64,000 nucleotides of DNA, taken from contig PTFA01000111.1 of NCBI GenBank assembly GCA_003342895.1, positions 2,559,607-2,623,606 of the forward strand, written 5' to 3'. Each line of letters starts with the position of its first letter. Position 1 is the first letter of the stretch. A program made the position numbers and the translations under genes. Origin of the DNA: Casuarius casuarius. Lineage: Eukaryota > Chordata > Aves > Casuariiformes > Casuariidae. Below are positions 43,701-57,600 of the stretch, one piece after another. The notes under the pieces are model-generated. The model was not told the DNA's origin, did no database searches, and saw nothing but the letters and a program-made list of their open reading frames with translations.

Positions 43701-46700
43701 GGGGTAAACAAGCGAGATTTTTGGAGGCTAATTACTAAGAACTAGCTTTTGCTGTTAGCTGAATAAAACCACTCTGGGAATCCTAAGACTGGTTTCTGCT
43801 GTGTTTCTTATCTGCTCTGTGTCTCTATCTCTTTCCTGGCCTTCCTGTAGAACTGCTGTGCTCACAACTGTATTTGTTTTCTCTGTAACTGCACTGAAAC
43901 TGCATTGAAGATTGGCAAGGCTGCTTTTATGAAACCCATGACTGACAAAAAAAGGCCTTTAGTATGTTTAAAAATCTTTATTCTATGATGCACCTGGAAT
44001 TTAAGGTTTGGAAAGTATACCAGTATAACGGTGCTGTAGACTACTGTCTGCCTATAGATTTTTAGATGGGATTATCTGTTCGGACCTAACAGACTTAGCT
44101 CCTCAATAGAAGTAGGATGGTAGTCAATATAGTCAATAGCACAATAATGATAGTCAATTGCACAGGTCAGGAGAAGTGAGGCAAAGATAGCATAAATTAT
44201 TGGGCTATTATTAGAAGATTTTAAAATGAGATTTTAAAATCTAGAGGCATAAGCTTAGAAAAAGAGTGAAGTAGAATTCTTACTGTGAAAATAAATCTAG
44301 ACCTTGTACTTGCTCTATGTAAAGGTCACTTTTTTCAAGTACATAATGTCAGAGAACTAAAGCTATATCCAGATCCTGTCTCATCTGGGGAAACTAAAAA
44401 GAAATATCCATGGGTTTTAGGACCCTACAAGACCAAGGAAGATCCCACCAGCCTGAGAAAAGAGAATTGTAATTTCTGAGAAGAGAACTCTGAAAAAAGA
44501 CTCAGCTTGCAGATCTGGAGCTGTAAATTTCCTAGAGGTTTCTAAGAGTGATAAAAAGAATTCTGATTCTCCAAAATGCAGTTCTGGTAGCTCACAAAGT
44601 TAATATAGTTACAGAGGTAACAGTTTCTTAGGTAAAACATGGGTTCTTGGCCTTCACAGAATTATCAAAATTAGGCACTTAGTTATATAGCAAGAATTGC
44701 TAACAGATTGGGAAACAGGCAAAAACTAGGTGTGTCTGAAGAACACAGGATCAGTGCTCCTCCTAGAAATACTATGCATACTGCTGTTGTGGAACTGAAT
44801 TCCCTCTCCTTTCTTAAGCTTAGGCAGAAACACAAACTCACACATTAGATGTTTTGGGCTGCTTGAGAGTAAAATCATCAAATGCTGTCTTACAGCTTTG
44901 TACAGGTAACCATAAAAGGAGAGTCTCCCAGGGAAATTGTGCTGCTGTCATCTTTTGTAAGATAGAATGGCTCAGGTAGACAGCTCGCATTTCAGAGAGT
45001 GCCTGGCCACCCATTTTCTTGATGCTAGGTGATATTATAGGAGCAAGGATCTAGGTGCAATGAGAAAGAGTGCAGGAGCTCATGAGTTTGGAATCTTATA
45101 AGGAGGTCCGGGCTCCATCCCTGAGCCAGAGATTATTTCTGTATAATGTAAAACACAATCTAGCTAGGAAGCAACATCCTAGCATCCAATATTCTTTCTC
45201 AACATCCTAACTACTGGTTTGTGGATTCATATCATGAATTCCCTGAACAAGCAGGATACTAGTACAGAGGCCCTTTCCTCGCTCTCTGTGGACTTCTAAT
45301 TCTATTCCAAACTAGGGGCAGACAGCTGTGAGGTCAGTATGAACCATAGACTGTAGGGAATATGTTGAATGATTCCTGTGCCCTTGCATTATAGACACAG
45401 TGATGATCTATTAGCATTTACACATAATATAGTCATGTTACAGCTGCAAGACAAAGCAATGTTGCAAGTGATATAAATGAGGCTGGCCAAAACTGGTTCT
45501 GTCCCTTTATATTTTCTAGCTCTGGGGTTTACACTTGCATTGTGCTACAAGGGCTTTGGCCAAACTCCTTTCTTCCCCAAGGAAGCTAAGCGCAACTCCC
45601 TTAGCCATCACAAAGCCCAAATCAGACTCACATTTCTGGACAGTGAGCCAGACTCCTGGCTCCAGGCCCAGCAGCTCTACCTGGCTGAGGAAGCCAGCAG
45701 CCTTGGAATATAGCAGCCTTGAAAACTGCCCTAAACATACTGGGGAGGAAGAAAGTGAGGAAAATGGCTTTTGCCCATCCTAAACACTCACAGAAATAAG
45801 GGGAGATGGAAATGCCAGAGTTGGCTTGGGCTCCTACTAATGCCAAGATTAAAGGAAAGATACCTCCCCTCCTGCTCCTCAAATACCTAATCCATTGATT
45901 TAATGTGGTTTTCCCATAGAAGGAGAAATTTAGGGGGTGAAAGCTGAGATCATTTTCTGATAAAGCAAAAACATCTGTTAATCTTGAGTGCTGTTATGTC
46001 TGCATCCAGATGCCAAGAAACCTTCATTTCTGCTCTGCATTATCACTAGGTGTTACTTTGATCTGCAGGAAAAGTCTAGGGAAATCAGATTTATAGAGAA
46101 CAGAGCTTTACTGGTGTGAANCAGAAGAGTGGCTGCTCTAGCTCAGCAGCGAGGTCTCTTGGCATCACAGGTCCTCTCCTTCACTTTGTTATCAAGTTAG
46201 TTGTGCATGGTAAGCACAGCTCAGAGAGGGAAGGGATTTCTGTTAAATCGCTAGCCAGGAAATGGACCAGCAGAGGATGCAGATGGCAAACTAATGTCTT
46301 CGCACAATTACTTTAAATTACGACATTTGGGGTTTGGGATGTATAATGCTGATCCTGGCTGTCATTGCATGGAAATTCTGCATGGTGAAAGAGAACATTT
46401 GAAATAAAACAGAGATCTTGGTTTTCATTAAAAAAGAAGTCCTTGCAGTCCTATACATAGGGATTCAAACTGAGAGATGGATATCTTGAGCAAATAAAAA
46501 AAAAAAAAAGTCCTAATTTAGGATGTCAGATGGCCCTATCTCAGAAGCAAATGGTGGACTCTCTCAAGACTCAGATAAGGAGGTAATCAGTATCTTGTCT
46601 TCCTTTTCTTGATTATAAGAACCACAGGCAAACATTTTTTTAAATGAAGCATGTTTTGATATTTCATTTTTCTTACCTCTGTTCCTGAGTCTTACCTCTG

Positions 46701-47904
46701 GACGGCATAGATGGTATTAATTTTTCTGGGACTCATGGTCTAGGACATTGATACTTCCCTGAATATCTCTAATCAGAAACATTTGTTATTGATGTCTGTT
46801 TGTGTATATATGGTTACCAAGAAAGTAGGCCACAAAGAAAGCATTTAATCATTTATTTTGACTAAGTGCTAGATACCATGTTCTGAAAGGAAAATTGAAA
46901 CACTTTCAGTGAGATCTCTGATATCAGTTGAATCAGCAATGATGTAAGTAGTATTTTCTACCTAATATTGCTATGGTTACATAGTGTTACTCTTTTGAGA
47001 TTCTTGAAATACATCTCTACAACAATGCAAACAACTGTGGATTCGGGAATGCAGAACACAGCTATTATTCAGCAGAATAATAATTTGGAAGCTTTCCTTG
47101 CAATTTGCTTTAATTATGCAGCTGTGAGAGGTGCTGTAAAATATTTTAAGGATCAATGAGAAAGAATTTAATTATATCATGCTGACAGTTCTTTTGCGCT
47201 CCATGCATAAAGTATTAAGTGTTAAAATCCTTGAAGTGATTAGTAGGAAATCAAGATTAATGTCTTAAGATACTGTAAAGAGAAGTAAATGTAGGCACTG
47301 CTGGCAAAAAATGAACCTTGATAAACTAGACGGCTATAATCCTTTTGTGGGAAGGACTAGGATAACGGAATATGGCACTTGGCTTTGATAATGAAAAGAG
47401 CTTTATGAAATAAAACAAAACTCAGATGTTTAATTGTTTAAGGGTGACATCATATAGGCACTAGCTTCCCCCATATATCCTAGCCTTACACATTTTATGC
47501 AGACCACACTGTTGGGGGTTAGCTGAAAACAGCTGCATTGCCTCACATATTCCAGATAGCCGCTTCTCAAAACAATCAGCTGGTAAGCAGGGAACTTAGC
47601 TGAGACTAAGTCATTTTTAGTGGATGTTTCATCTATTTGCCTTATTTTCAAAGCTCTACTTCTTTCAGGATTATCCAGTGCAAAAGTCATGAAAGACAGC
47701 CAGTATTAATGTTGATTGCATTATGGATTGTTGTTACTTTGTCCCTAACACATGATTTTACAGTCTAAAAACGTGTGTTGGTCTGTTTTCTACTGTGTTA
47801 AACACAGATGGGACTGCTTTGTGACCACAGCTCTTGGATATAAGTCATGCAAATAATTGATAACAGTGCCACCCACACAGAAAACTCAGTCTCCCTATAT
47901 CACA

Positions 47905-48035
47905 AATGACTATCATGAGGGAAAACTGATGTGCAGAAGGATGAAGTGACTTGCCGAGGTTCACTCAATCAAATATTTAAATTAAGCCTGCCATGCAAAA
48001 CTCCTGACCTCCAAAGCCTTTTTTTCTCTAGCTGA
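47905..48035 (-). mobile_element. MIR-type (CORE) SINE relic
   Basis: The plus strand shows ATGAGGGAAAACTGATGTGC, then ATGAAGTGACTTGCCGAGGT and CTGACCTCCAAAGCC. These match, in order, three blocks of the reverse complement of the MIR consensus (GAAACTGAGGC, AAGTGACTTGCCCAAGGTCAC, CTCCAAAGCC). MIR-like SINEs are ancient in amniotes and rare but present in birds. Confidence 0.6.
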
Positions 48036-50475
48036 TCCCTTGATCATACTGTAGGACACAGGAACTCAGTAGAAAAACAGATACTGTGTAGCTTCCATTC
48101 GTATATATCTATGTTAAAATGAAATGTAAGAAATATGGTGGTGTTGAGTCACTAAAGACTTCTGGACAGCTGAGACAACTTTTGTCAATCTTTCAAGAAT
48201 GCATTCCATAATGGTTNAGAGCAACCCATTTTGACATCCTTTCACCTATGTCAAAGGCGAGACTAGATCAGGAGATGTGATTCAGACTGCATAGTAATGA
48301 AGATGAATCCACTTACAGACTGATTTAAAACATAACTCAAAAATATGAAGTAAACACAGCTGTCTTTTGCCTCACTTAAAGAAGAGCAAACAAAAACTTG
48401 TAGTTATTTCCTGATTTTCTTTTGACTCTGTATATACTGGAGTAGAAACATTATCAAGAACAGCAGTGTTTGCATTTAATGCAAATATTTTTGCTTTTTT
48501 TAACGACAGTTAAGATAGATACACAGTTTCAGGGCTCCTAAGATCATTTTCTGATTTTTTTTTTATCATGTTCCTGCCATTGTTTTTTGGATATCCTAAG
48601 TACTTCATCAACTCCCCCATGGCATTTACCTACAAAATTTTCTGCAGACCACATGATGAAAATGTATATCATTTGGGGGAAATAATGAAACTGACCTTAC
48701 TGTGTTTCCTTGTGTAATGCTGCCAAAGTCCATAAAAGTAATGATGATAAATATAAACTCAGAATTTCTTAGCCAAGATTTTGTAATGAAAAAGCATGAA
48801 ATTCCACAGAGATTGCATTTGGCTGTGTGATTGCTTTGTAGAGACTCTGAAATAGAGCAGGTGGCTGGGAACAGAAATGCTTCAGTTTGCCTCATTTGGG
48901 TGTGTGTTTACACAGTTGATTTGGGTATATAAAAATTGTACAAGAGGTCAAAGACACCCCAGCATCCATATATGAGGGTATAAAACTGCAACATATCATA
49001 AACCAGAGCAAAAGAGAGATTTTTTTTTTCAAAAATGTAAAGCTCTTGCCCTAAAACCAGAACACCCTTCGAAAATACCAAATTGCAACAACAGGTTTAG
49101 CCATTTCTTTGTTTACTTCCTAAAAAAACCTATTCAGTCATTAAAGTCAATGTACCGATTAACATATCCACACAACCCTCTGCCCTTTTTCAGTATTTGC
49201 ATGCCAGACATTTAAACCTGAATTAGCCGCTACATTTGACACTGTCTGCACAGGAAGAAAACAGGAGTTGTAGGCAGCAACCCACCAGTGACCTATCAGG
49301 TTTCACTGAAACTGCTGTGTGGGATTAAGCAGAGAGATTGCAAGAAATAGAATGGAAAAATCTATGCATCTTTGTGTCCTGAGGCAATGTCTGACAGTTA
49401 ATTCAAGCCTTCTTAGACTCATGTATGCACTGTAGTATCGTCTGAGAATTGTGATTTTGCTGTCAAGCTGGAGTTCCAGAATTGCCTGGCTTTTGGAAGG
49501 CTGTGAGGATTTCTGATATTCACAACTGACTTGATAACTGCAGCTTTGATGAGTTCTGCATTGTCTTGGTTTCACAATAAATATGTAGGTGGGGTGGATA
49601 TTTCCAGGAGGTATCATTGTGCAGTGTCTAGCAATAGTCATGCAACAGCAGAAATAACAAAGCCAGACTCTCCTGCCATCTCTCTTCCCTTCATGCTGAA
49701 AGCAGGAAAGGCAAAGCACATTATAACATTGTCTGTGCTTCTCACAGCCTGGATATAATTTTAAGGATTTTCTTTTACTGTCTCACATCTTAGCTTCCTT
49801 TCAGCCCCATCCCTTTCAGTAAATATTAGATATATGATAAAATTATGAGACAAAGCTACAGGTAATGGCAAGTATAGAAATTAATAACTATCACAGTCCT
49901 NATAAGGTGCTTGTTTGCCTTTATCAGGGTTATATTGCAAAGATCGCTTCATCTCCCTTGGTTGCTTTCCCTGACTTCTCAGTGACTTTCAACTCTCCCT
50001 GTCACTCACACAGACTCCCACCTCCCACTGTTTTCCCTCTTACTCTTTTAGATGATTTTGATGAGTTGTAGAATTGAATCAGAATCAAATGTCTGTCTCA
50101 AGGGAACTGCAGATGCTCTTTAATGGATTTTGATTGTTGACCTCTGGACGTGCTCCTCAGTTTCCATTGTCTATTTGAAACAAACAGATAAACAACAGCA
50201 TACATCCTGCCCCAAACTCGCTATTTTTTTGTCATGTCAGTTGGGCTTGAAAGGCTGCAAGAAACTAGCCTACAATGCAGGCAGCTGTAACTTCAGTCTG
50301 CAACAACAATTTCCAGTAACAGGTAACATATTAAGAAGTTTAAATTTTTCATGTGATCATAGCAGAGACGGTGTGAAGCCTCAAAACTTGGATTCTGGGT
50401 ATGTTATGACTGAATCTATTTTCAGATCAGGAAATATTAGGAACAGAAAGGAAAGAATCGATTAGATCAGTCAGC
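48036..50475. other. Intergenic DNA, no gene recognised
   Basis: AT-rich sequence with chance-length open frames only. Nothing assignable was seen; 49130-49260 looks like candidate conserved non-coding sequence. Confidence 0.6.
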
Positions 50476-50479
50476 ACAG

Positions 50480-50760
50480 CTCTCTGCCAATGCAGGCATG
50501 TTCCCTACAGCACATTTTCTAGTGTAAAGTCTAATTTTAAGTGTGGTTTCTACCACTTCCTTACGGTATCCTTTCATACTAAAGTTGATCTCATTGTCAG
50601 ACAGTTTTTCCATATGTTCAAGTATTTGCTTCTCAGTTCCATCCTATTACTCCTAATAAACTCCCTCATACCATTTTTAATAACTTCTCTTCTTACTACC
50701 TTCAATTATATGCAGACGATTATGTGTCCCTGTGATCAGAAGCTTAATCAACTTGCACAT
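50480..50760 (-). mobile_element. Old CR1 3'-region fragment
   Basis: The plus strand contains AATGCAGGCATGTTCCCTAC, then TCTCATTGTCAGACAGTTTT and TCCATCCTATTACTCCTAAT. This order matches the complementary strand of CR1 3' regions, where a CTCACAGT..AAG.TTTTTCCT block is followed by a CCCATTACTCCTAGT-like block, as the intron 5 copy shows in a younger form. It is highly diverged and is therefore an old insertion. Confidence 0.65.
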
Positions 50761-53700
50761 GCCGAACATATTAGTACCTTCCAGGGTTTTCTGTGCCGAA
50801 TGACTGGTCTCCATGGCACTTGGATTTTCTGAAAGAGCCCAGTCCCTTGTGTATGCGAATGAACTGGAAACATCAGTCAGAGCTGCTGGATGTTTCACCA
50901 AGAGGGGCAGGGTGCTCTGTAGGGGAAAGTAGGCCAGGGGACATCTGTCCAGGGAAGAAGGGAAGCATGGAGAGAGAGAGCGAAAGGATGAGTTCATTCC
51001 CTTCTAGCACCTGGATGAGAGTCTGGGTATGGGGGTGGCAGAGGAAAGAAATGGAACTTTGTATTTATCTGTACCTACTTCTAACATCACAAGTGTTGAG
51101 CAGTTTGAAGAAACCACTCTGAGCACCTTGTCTTCTTCTGGCAGAGGTGGGAATAGCTGGGAGAGGAAAGGAGGGGCTGAATTCTCAGCTGATCATTATT
51201 TCATGACAGACTTGTCCCTTAGTTATTTACCATTGCCCGTGAAGTTTAGGCTTCCGGCACCTCAAAGAGCTAAGTCCTCAGCTTTTATGCGGTGATGACT
51301 GAGGGTGATGGGCCAATGGAGAGAGTCCAGGGGCACCAAGGTATGCTTCCTGCCAGCAGTAGAGGAGAAACAGACCGTAAGGAAGGAAAGAGTGAGAGGC
51401 AAGAGGCTGTTTGGACAGGATAATTATTAATCTACTAAATAACAGCAATAAGGACACATTGTATTAAGTTTAGAGAGAGGTAGAGAATGCTTTACTATTT
51501 TATTCTTCTGGAGAGATTAGGATTGCAGACATTTTTCATCTCATTGGGTACAGACTTTCCTACGCACCTTGCATGTTCTTACCATGAGAGAATTTATATC
51601 ATGTACTCATGAGACTCTCAAAACCCTCCTTCATCTGCCACCTTACCTAACAGACATATAACTTCCACTGCCAAACCCATATAGGTACATTTAGTCTATG
51701 ACAGCAATAATCAGTATGTTTCTACTTATGTTGTCCAAGGGGACTGGTATCACAGATATGTTCTGAATATCNAGACTAACTAAGGTTGTGACTAAAGCAG
51801 TGGAGTTTCTCCTGGCTTTCCCATGTTTCAGCGGAGATAACATTCATCCAGGACTCGATTCAGTTTCTTCTTTGCGTGTCAAGATTTGAACCAACTTCAC
51901 CTTCTCCCTAGAAGATGTAGCACTGAGAAAAGTCCTCTCCTGCTCACTAATTAATGCTACTTACACTATGTATAAAATGCTTTAATACTCAAGCAAGGGG
52001 AATGGAACGCAGTTTGTCTCCTTTAATAGAAGGAAGCTGGTCCTCACGGTTATCCTTCCTTATCACTTCCTAGGAAAATACTGTAACCACTAGGCCATTA
52101 GATATCAGGGACGCTACTTCATTTTGCAGAAAAGGGTTTGTTTCAGGCAACTAATTCCAAGAAAGAGCTCCTAGAGATAGCTGGGGCTGTCCTATTTACT
52201 GGGACAAATACTGATGTTTCGGGACAACTCTTCAGTGCTGGCGTTTACTACCAGGTAGCTCACCATCCAGGATTCTCCTGCACCTAAGTGCCTGTGCCTT
52301 ATATAAGAACGTGCTTTGTTGGGGCTATGGATTTGACTTTGCAACGTGACACACAAAAAAACAGATAACGTGTTTCATGCCTCCCAAATGAGTCCTAAGC
52401 TACAAAGCCACACTCTCACGGTTTCTGTCCCTGCCTGCTCTTTCAGTGAGTCTTGAATGATTTTATGCACAGCTTCAGTGAGAAGCCTGAGGAGTGTTCT
52501 CACTTCAGGTTAGCTGGGGCTCAGCCATGGCAACTTTGAGTCTGAGTGCCTTCAGGAGAAAGGAGGACTTACAGTGCTCCGATATGGCGGGATTAATTCT
52601 ATCCAAAAGTGTTCTGAACAGAAGTTCCTTCTTCCTTCCTTCCTTGTTTCTTCTTTCTTTCTTTCTTTCTTTCTTTCTTTTCTTTCTCTTCTTCCACGGG
52701 CTGTATTTAAATGAAGAATTTGCCTGTACTCAACTTTAGCATCAGATTCTGGTTTTTAATGAGGTTTTCCTTGTAGTAAAAGGCACTCAAGCACCAGAAA
52801 GCAGGATTAAAGACACCCTTCTATTTAGCATTTTCCCGTAAATGCCTTCCTACTCAAGGGAGAGGAATTTTACATATTTGTATTTTAATCTACTTAATTC
52901 TCCCCTTGTGCCATGGAGCGAGGCCTCAGTGCTTGTTCCTCAGTTGTGGGTTGTACTAGGAAGCAAAGCACCTAAGCCCACCTGAATGTGGATCCTGGGC
53001 ATTTCCATTGAGGAGGCTGATTCACCTCAGGGAAACCAGTTTCATTTGGTTTTAAGTGTATCAAATCTAGATTTATGTAAGAGAATATAGAGAATATCAG
53101 ATCTATATCAGTGTTCTTTCCTTCCCAATATAAATGTTACAAAAAATGAAAGCAGCTGAGGTAAAACACAACTTTAGGCCTTTTAATATATATTTTGACA
53201 GATGTTTGTTTTCTTGCTCACCAAATACCTTTAATTTAACTGCCTATTTGTTCTATATTTTACATCACCACGTCTTCTGGGTAAAGACTATGTGCTCTTT
53301 TTCTTTTTTCTAGCACACTAGAAGTTTGAGGCATAATTTTAGGTAGTAATTATAGTAAAGGGATACATTAAGAAACATAATCAAGAGATAGGTGAAAAGG
53401 GCTATCTAAATGATTTGTGTTAAAACACTTCCATTCATGACATCTTCCTGTAGCTGATTTTTTTTGTAGCAAAACAATGAGTAAAATGAAAATAGAGTAT
53501 AACCATTTGCATTGTTTTGAAGCATAAAATGTGATTTCAAAAAATAATGTGGCATCACAATGAAAAGCACTTATTACCAAAGAAGCTGAAGTATCTCCAC
53601 ACTTAATCACCTACTTGTCCACCAGTGTAATTAGGCCTCGTGTATTTTCTGTGCTGCCCTTCAAAGACTGCATGTTAATCCAGAGACTTTATTTTAAAGT

Positions 53701-54590
53701 TAAGCTTAAAGAAATATCATGCTACAAGCTGACATTAATTGGAGAGATTCTGTCATAGCCGAGAGAACAATAATAAGCATGCCCATATCAGGGGGTATAA
53801 AAGCCTTGAGATAGGATTTAATTGCTTTGAGGGTGGAGGCAAGGTCTGGAAGTTGTTCAGTGTAGCCTGGGCTTCTTTTTTTCATTTAAGCTGAAGGCTG
53901 AACTGTTCAGTCATGAATGAGAACAATAGTGGCTTGGCAGTTTGTGTAAGGTCTGTGCTCCCAGAGTGTTGTCAGATGCAAGTCTGGAGTGACTGAGGAG
54001 CTGGACCAGCTCTTTTGTGTTACATAAATGCAGATTTGGTCTTGCAGTGTATAGACCATAGTGGCACCAGCCCAGCAATAATCAAAGACAGACAGGAAAG
54101 AGAAGAGCGTCTCCTCTAAAAAGGGCACTATAAAAATTGAATTATAAACCAGAATGCACAGATTCCATTTGGCTGCATGGAAAAGCCCACTGTTTCTCTG
54201 TTGTTGCAGTAAGGTTTTAATTAAACGTAGGTTCTGGTTATAAACTGTATGGCAGCTACATCTGGATGGATTCTTAACACTTAAGTAAATGACTCAAAAG
54301 TATGGGTTTCCCAAGATTGCAAAAGGAAAATTTGGTATAGTATTTTCTCTTGGCTGATTTGAAGCTTCTGTAAAACCAAGAATTAAAAAGAAATGTTCAA
54401 CAATTCATTGACTTTTGCTGAGCAAAAATAAGGCTAAATCTGTTCAATCATTTAATGTCTCTCTTAATGGAAAGACACAAACGTGTAGGAAGGAACAAAT
54501 AGTTCCCAGAATAAGGAAGAAAAAGCATTGGCCCAGTCAAAGAACATTCAGATGCACTACAGTAATATCCTGAAAAAGGAAGCCTGGCAG
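50761..54590. other. Intergenic DNA, no gene recognised
   Basis: No exon was recognised. It includes a TTCC/TTTC tract at 52627-52692 and a candidate conserved non-coding stretch at 53650-53830. Confidence 0.6.
52627..52692. repeat. (TTCC)n/(TTTC)n pyrimidine tract
   Basis: TTCC units pass into about seven TTTC units, forming a 66-base nearly pure pyrimidine strand. Confidence 0.92.
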
Positions 54591-54594
54591 GCAG

Positions 54595-54680
54595 CATTGA
54601 TAGTATTTTATTATTATTTATATCACCATTACCCCCAAGGGGACCCCATTTTGCTAGAGTTACTCAGACCTCTCCCAGAG
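54595..54680. mobile_element. Possible old interspersed repeat (unnamed)
   Basis: TTATTATTTATATCACCATTA followed by GGGGACCCCATTTTGCTAGAG resembles a widespread sauropsid repeat with a 'GGGGCCCCATTGTGCTAGGC' core. I cannot name the family with certainty. Confidence 0.4.
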
Positions 54681-57600
54681 TGCTCTTGACCTGCTCTGCA
54701 CCAACCTTTTTTTCCAAAATAACATTCTGCAAGTAGGACACCATTAAGAATACAAAATGCAAATTAAACACATCATTACCAGACTGTTCCATGTCAGGTT
54801 TTTTGGCAGAAATGACCATTATGAAGAAAATATAGTGAAGGGGAATNAAGGTACTGTAGGGAAATCAAACCCATCCAGAAAGTGTTATTTCTGAACAGAA
54901 GGGATATTTAGGTGATCTAAATAGGTTATGAGATATTGTGTATTTTCTCATCTTGCCCTTCTATTCTGGGACTTACAACTCCATATTCAGTAACCTGTTC
55001 TTTCTGAGGGATGCTCCTCTCCCAAAGTATGCTTTGATACTATTGGATTTTTTGTGCAGTAAATACAGAAGTGGTACTTAGGATAGTAATAACCACACCA
55101 TATACCAGATGTACTTTCCCATCCCCACCACAAGTGTGCACTGAAATCTCTCTCTCTCCTAACATGGCATCTTTATCTCAGAACAAGATTCTGAAACTCC
55201 CACTTACCTTGTAAATTCCTTGTAAATGCAGTTATATGATGTTTAGTTTTCTGCAAGGAGCAGGAGTATATTGCAGGCCATAAAAATTCCTTTTGTCCTG
55301 TTGGTTTGAACACATTAAATAACATGAAAAGATACAAAATACCTATCCTTTATTGTAGGTAGTCTAAAATCTTAGCATATGCAGGAATATATTTGCCAGA
55401 GGAAGAAAAAAAAGAAAAAGTCTGTGATTATGCTGTATTTGGTAAACAGAATAGCCTGTTAAATCATTTTCTTGTTTTTTCAGTTGCAAAAGTTCAGATA
55501 ATATGAGGTCCTCTTATTAACCACGTTTGTTTTCTTTGCAGTACAGCTACAAGTCCTGGTTAGACCCTGCTCTGCTGTGTGTCATATAAACAGTCAATAC
55601 ACAGATAGGCTCACCCTAGAGAGCACACAGCCTACATTCAAATGGACAGATGAGCCACCACATAAAGGAAGTGTGTAAACATGGAAAAAATGAATGGATA
55701 AAACAAATGGAATACACAGAGGAGGCCAGTTCTCCACAAGCATTAGCTTTGAGTCTTTGTCATTATTTGTTATTCATGGACTCAGTCATGGGTTACAGAC
55801 CAGTAATTTGTTTTGACATTTTTATAATTTGATTCCCGATGTTTGTCTGATCTTGGCTGAATGGGAGCCCTGCAATGCATAAAAGCACTAAAAGATAGAT
55901 CAAGATATCAGGAACAAGAGAAACAGGGCACATACCTTATGGCAAGAGGTTTTTTTATCATTGACTTCACTAGATCCTCTGCATCTGTGGTCCAGCTGCC
56001 AAGTAGGATTATTTAATTTCTTCCATCTTTAAGCTATGGGAGAGAAACAAGGAAAATAGGTGTGTCTGACTGCACGTGCACAGAGGCAAGGGCTTGCCTA
56101 GGTACTTGCACAGGGTTCAGAAAAGCTGGGTTCTGGCCCTGGCTGAGGCCTGCCAACTGTAGCGTTACAAAGTAGTAATTTGTAGCTTAGTCCAATCTGC
56201 CTGAGGCTACTACAGCATTACCTGTCACTCACAGTACTTCACCCATGTTTCCCTACACATGGCAAGCAAACATTCACACAAAAGAGGAATACTGTTTTAC
56301 AGACATTCTTCTCTTTTTAAAACAGTTTTGAATAAGACAAAACTTAGCATCAGCTTTCTGGCCATTTCAATTTTAAAGCATGTGAAGTCATCTGCATCTC
56401 ATAATCCCGCCCACTCCAAAATAGCTAATAATTACACCATTGTATACTGTTTTTCCACAGAAGTTCTCCTGAGTTTTCCCTTGATCTAGTTTGCATTCCT
56501 TTATGCATTGCTGTCTCTGACAACTTGTTTCACACTGTTTTGGAATATATATATATATCTATAGACATTCTACTTAAATTGCTTAGTAGTTCTTCCCTAA
56601 TGCTTGCTTTAGACACTTTTAATAGTATTTTGAAATCCTCAGCATTTCAAACAACATTATGATGTTAAACTTCCCTTGCTTTACTATGCCCTGTCTTTAT
56701 ATGCACTATTTTCTGCAATATCCTAAATAAGCATTCAACTGTTCTTTTTGCATCAATATTTACTGGGATGGAAGAACTTATCAACCTAATGAAGAGAAAA
56801 AAAGTGAAGTTTTGGTGGTATGGGGCTAAAAAGGGAGAATGCCTAGGAAAAGCTATTATTTAGGGCTGTGAGGAAGGAAGGGAGGGTGAAAGACATAAAC
56901 AAAAAGAGGGGTAAAGGAGAGGTAAGTTTAAGGGGAACTGGGTTTTATCTTTCAGTAAAATAACAATTAAAAAACCTGATTCAGTGTGCCTTGACTCAAG
57001 ACTGTTGATGACATTAATAAACATTATTAGTATCAAATCTTTTCTTCAATTGCTTCTTAACAGTTGTGCAATTCTTTGAAAAAAACATGTTGTCACTCTT
57101 TGAGAACTTGTGTGCACAAAAGCTACGTGAGAGCTCCAGCAAGGCTCAGCACTTCCCCTAACACTTTTCTCCTTTTTTTTTTTTTTTAAAGAAAGTCTGT
57201 TGTTAGCAAATGCCAGCTCTAAGTTACAGGAACAAATGAGAAGAGGTAAATATCAGAAAAATCAGAGGAGTAAAAAGAGTCAGAAAGAAGGGCTGAAATC
57301 TTCCAACCTCAGGATACAGTTTTTACTGAGAATTGTACACGGACTGAGGCTAGGGCCTCGTTGGCATGTTCATAGGCTTGGTCCCCTGCTCCTAGGGATC
57401 TCTTGGAGGTGTTGACATTTCTAGCAGGGAGCTAAAATACATTCCTCAATCTGAACTGAGGAGCATTGTCAAGTACCAAAGTGAGGAGATAATTAGGAAA
57501 TGAGAAGTGCTTTTGTTACTAACTGAACATTTTAGCTCTTTATTGAGCATAGAAGATGTAGATGTCTCAACAATTTTGCTTATAGCAACTAAAAAGAAAC

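Larger units (their letters stand above)
37031..47900. other. Intergenic DNA, no gene recognised
   Basis: All open frames here are short and without recognisable domains. Simple repeats lie at 37047-37069 (TTTTA)n and 37710-37739 (AAAAAG)n. The segment 42222-42270 has a weak CR1 3'-end look (GGACTTGATG...CTCTCCAAT). The part 47020-47220 has the texture of conserved non-coding DNA. Confidence 0.65.

Noticed and set aside
45477..45882. Overlapping frames on both strands near 45.6 kb
   Set aside because: Mutually overlapping frames in a locally GC-richer patch with no recognisable protein features.
49303..49719. 138-codon minus-strand open frame
   Set aside because: It is the longest frame in the downstream region, but composition and lack of motifs suggest chance; an antisense frame also runs through it.
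50793..51295. Overlapping open frames as a downstream gene exon (MXRA5 or other)
   Set aside because: No leucine-rich repeat or immunoglobulin pattern and no convincing splice sites at the frame ends.
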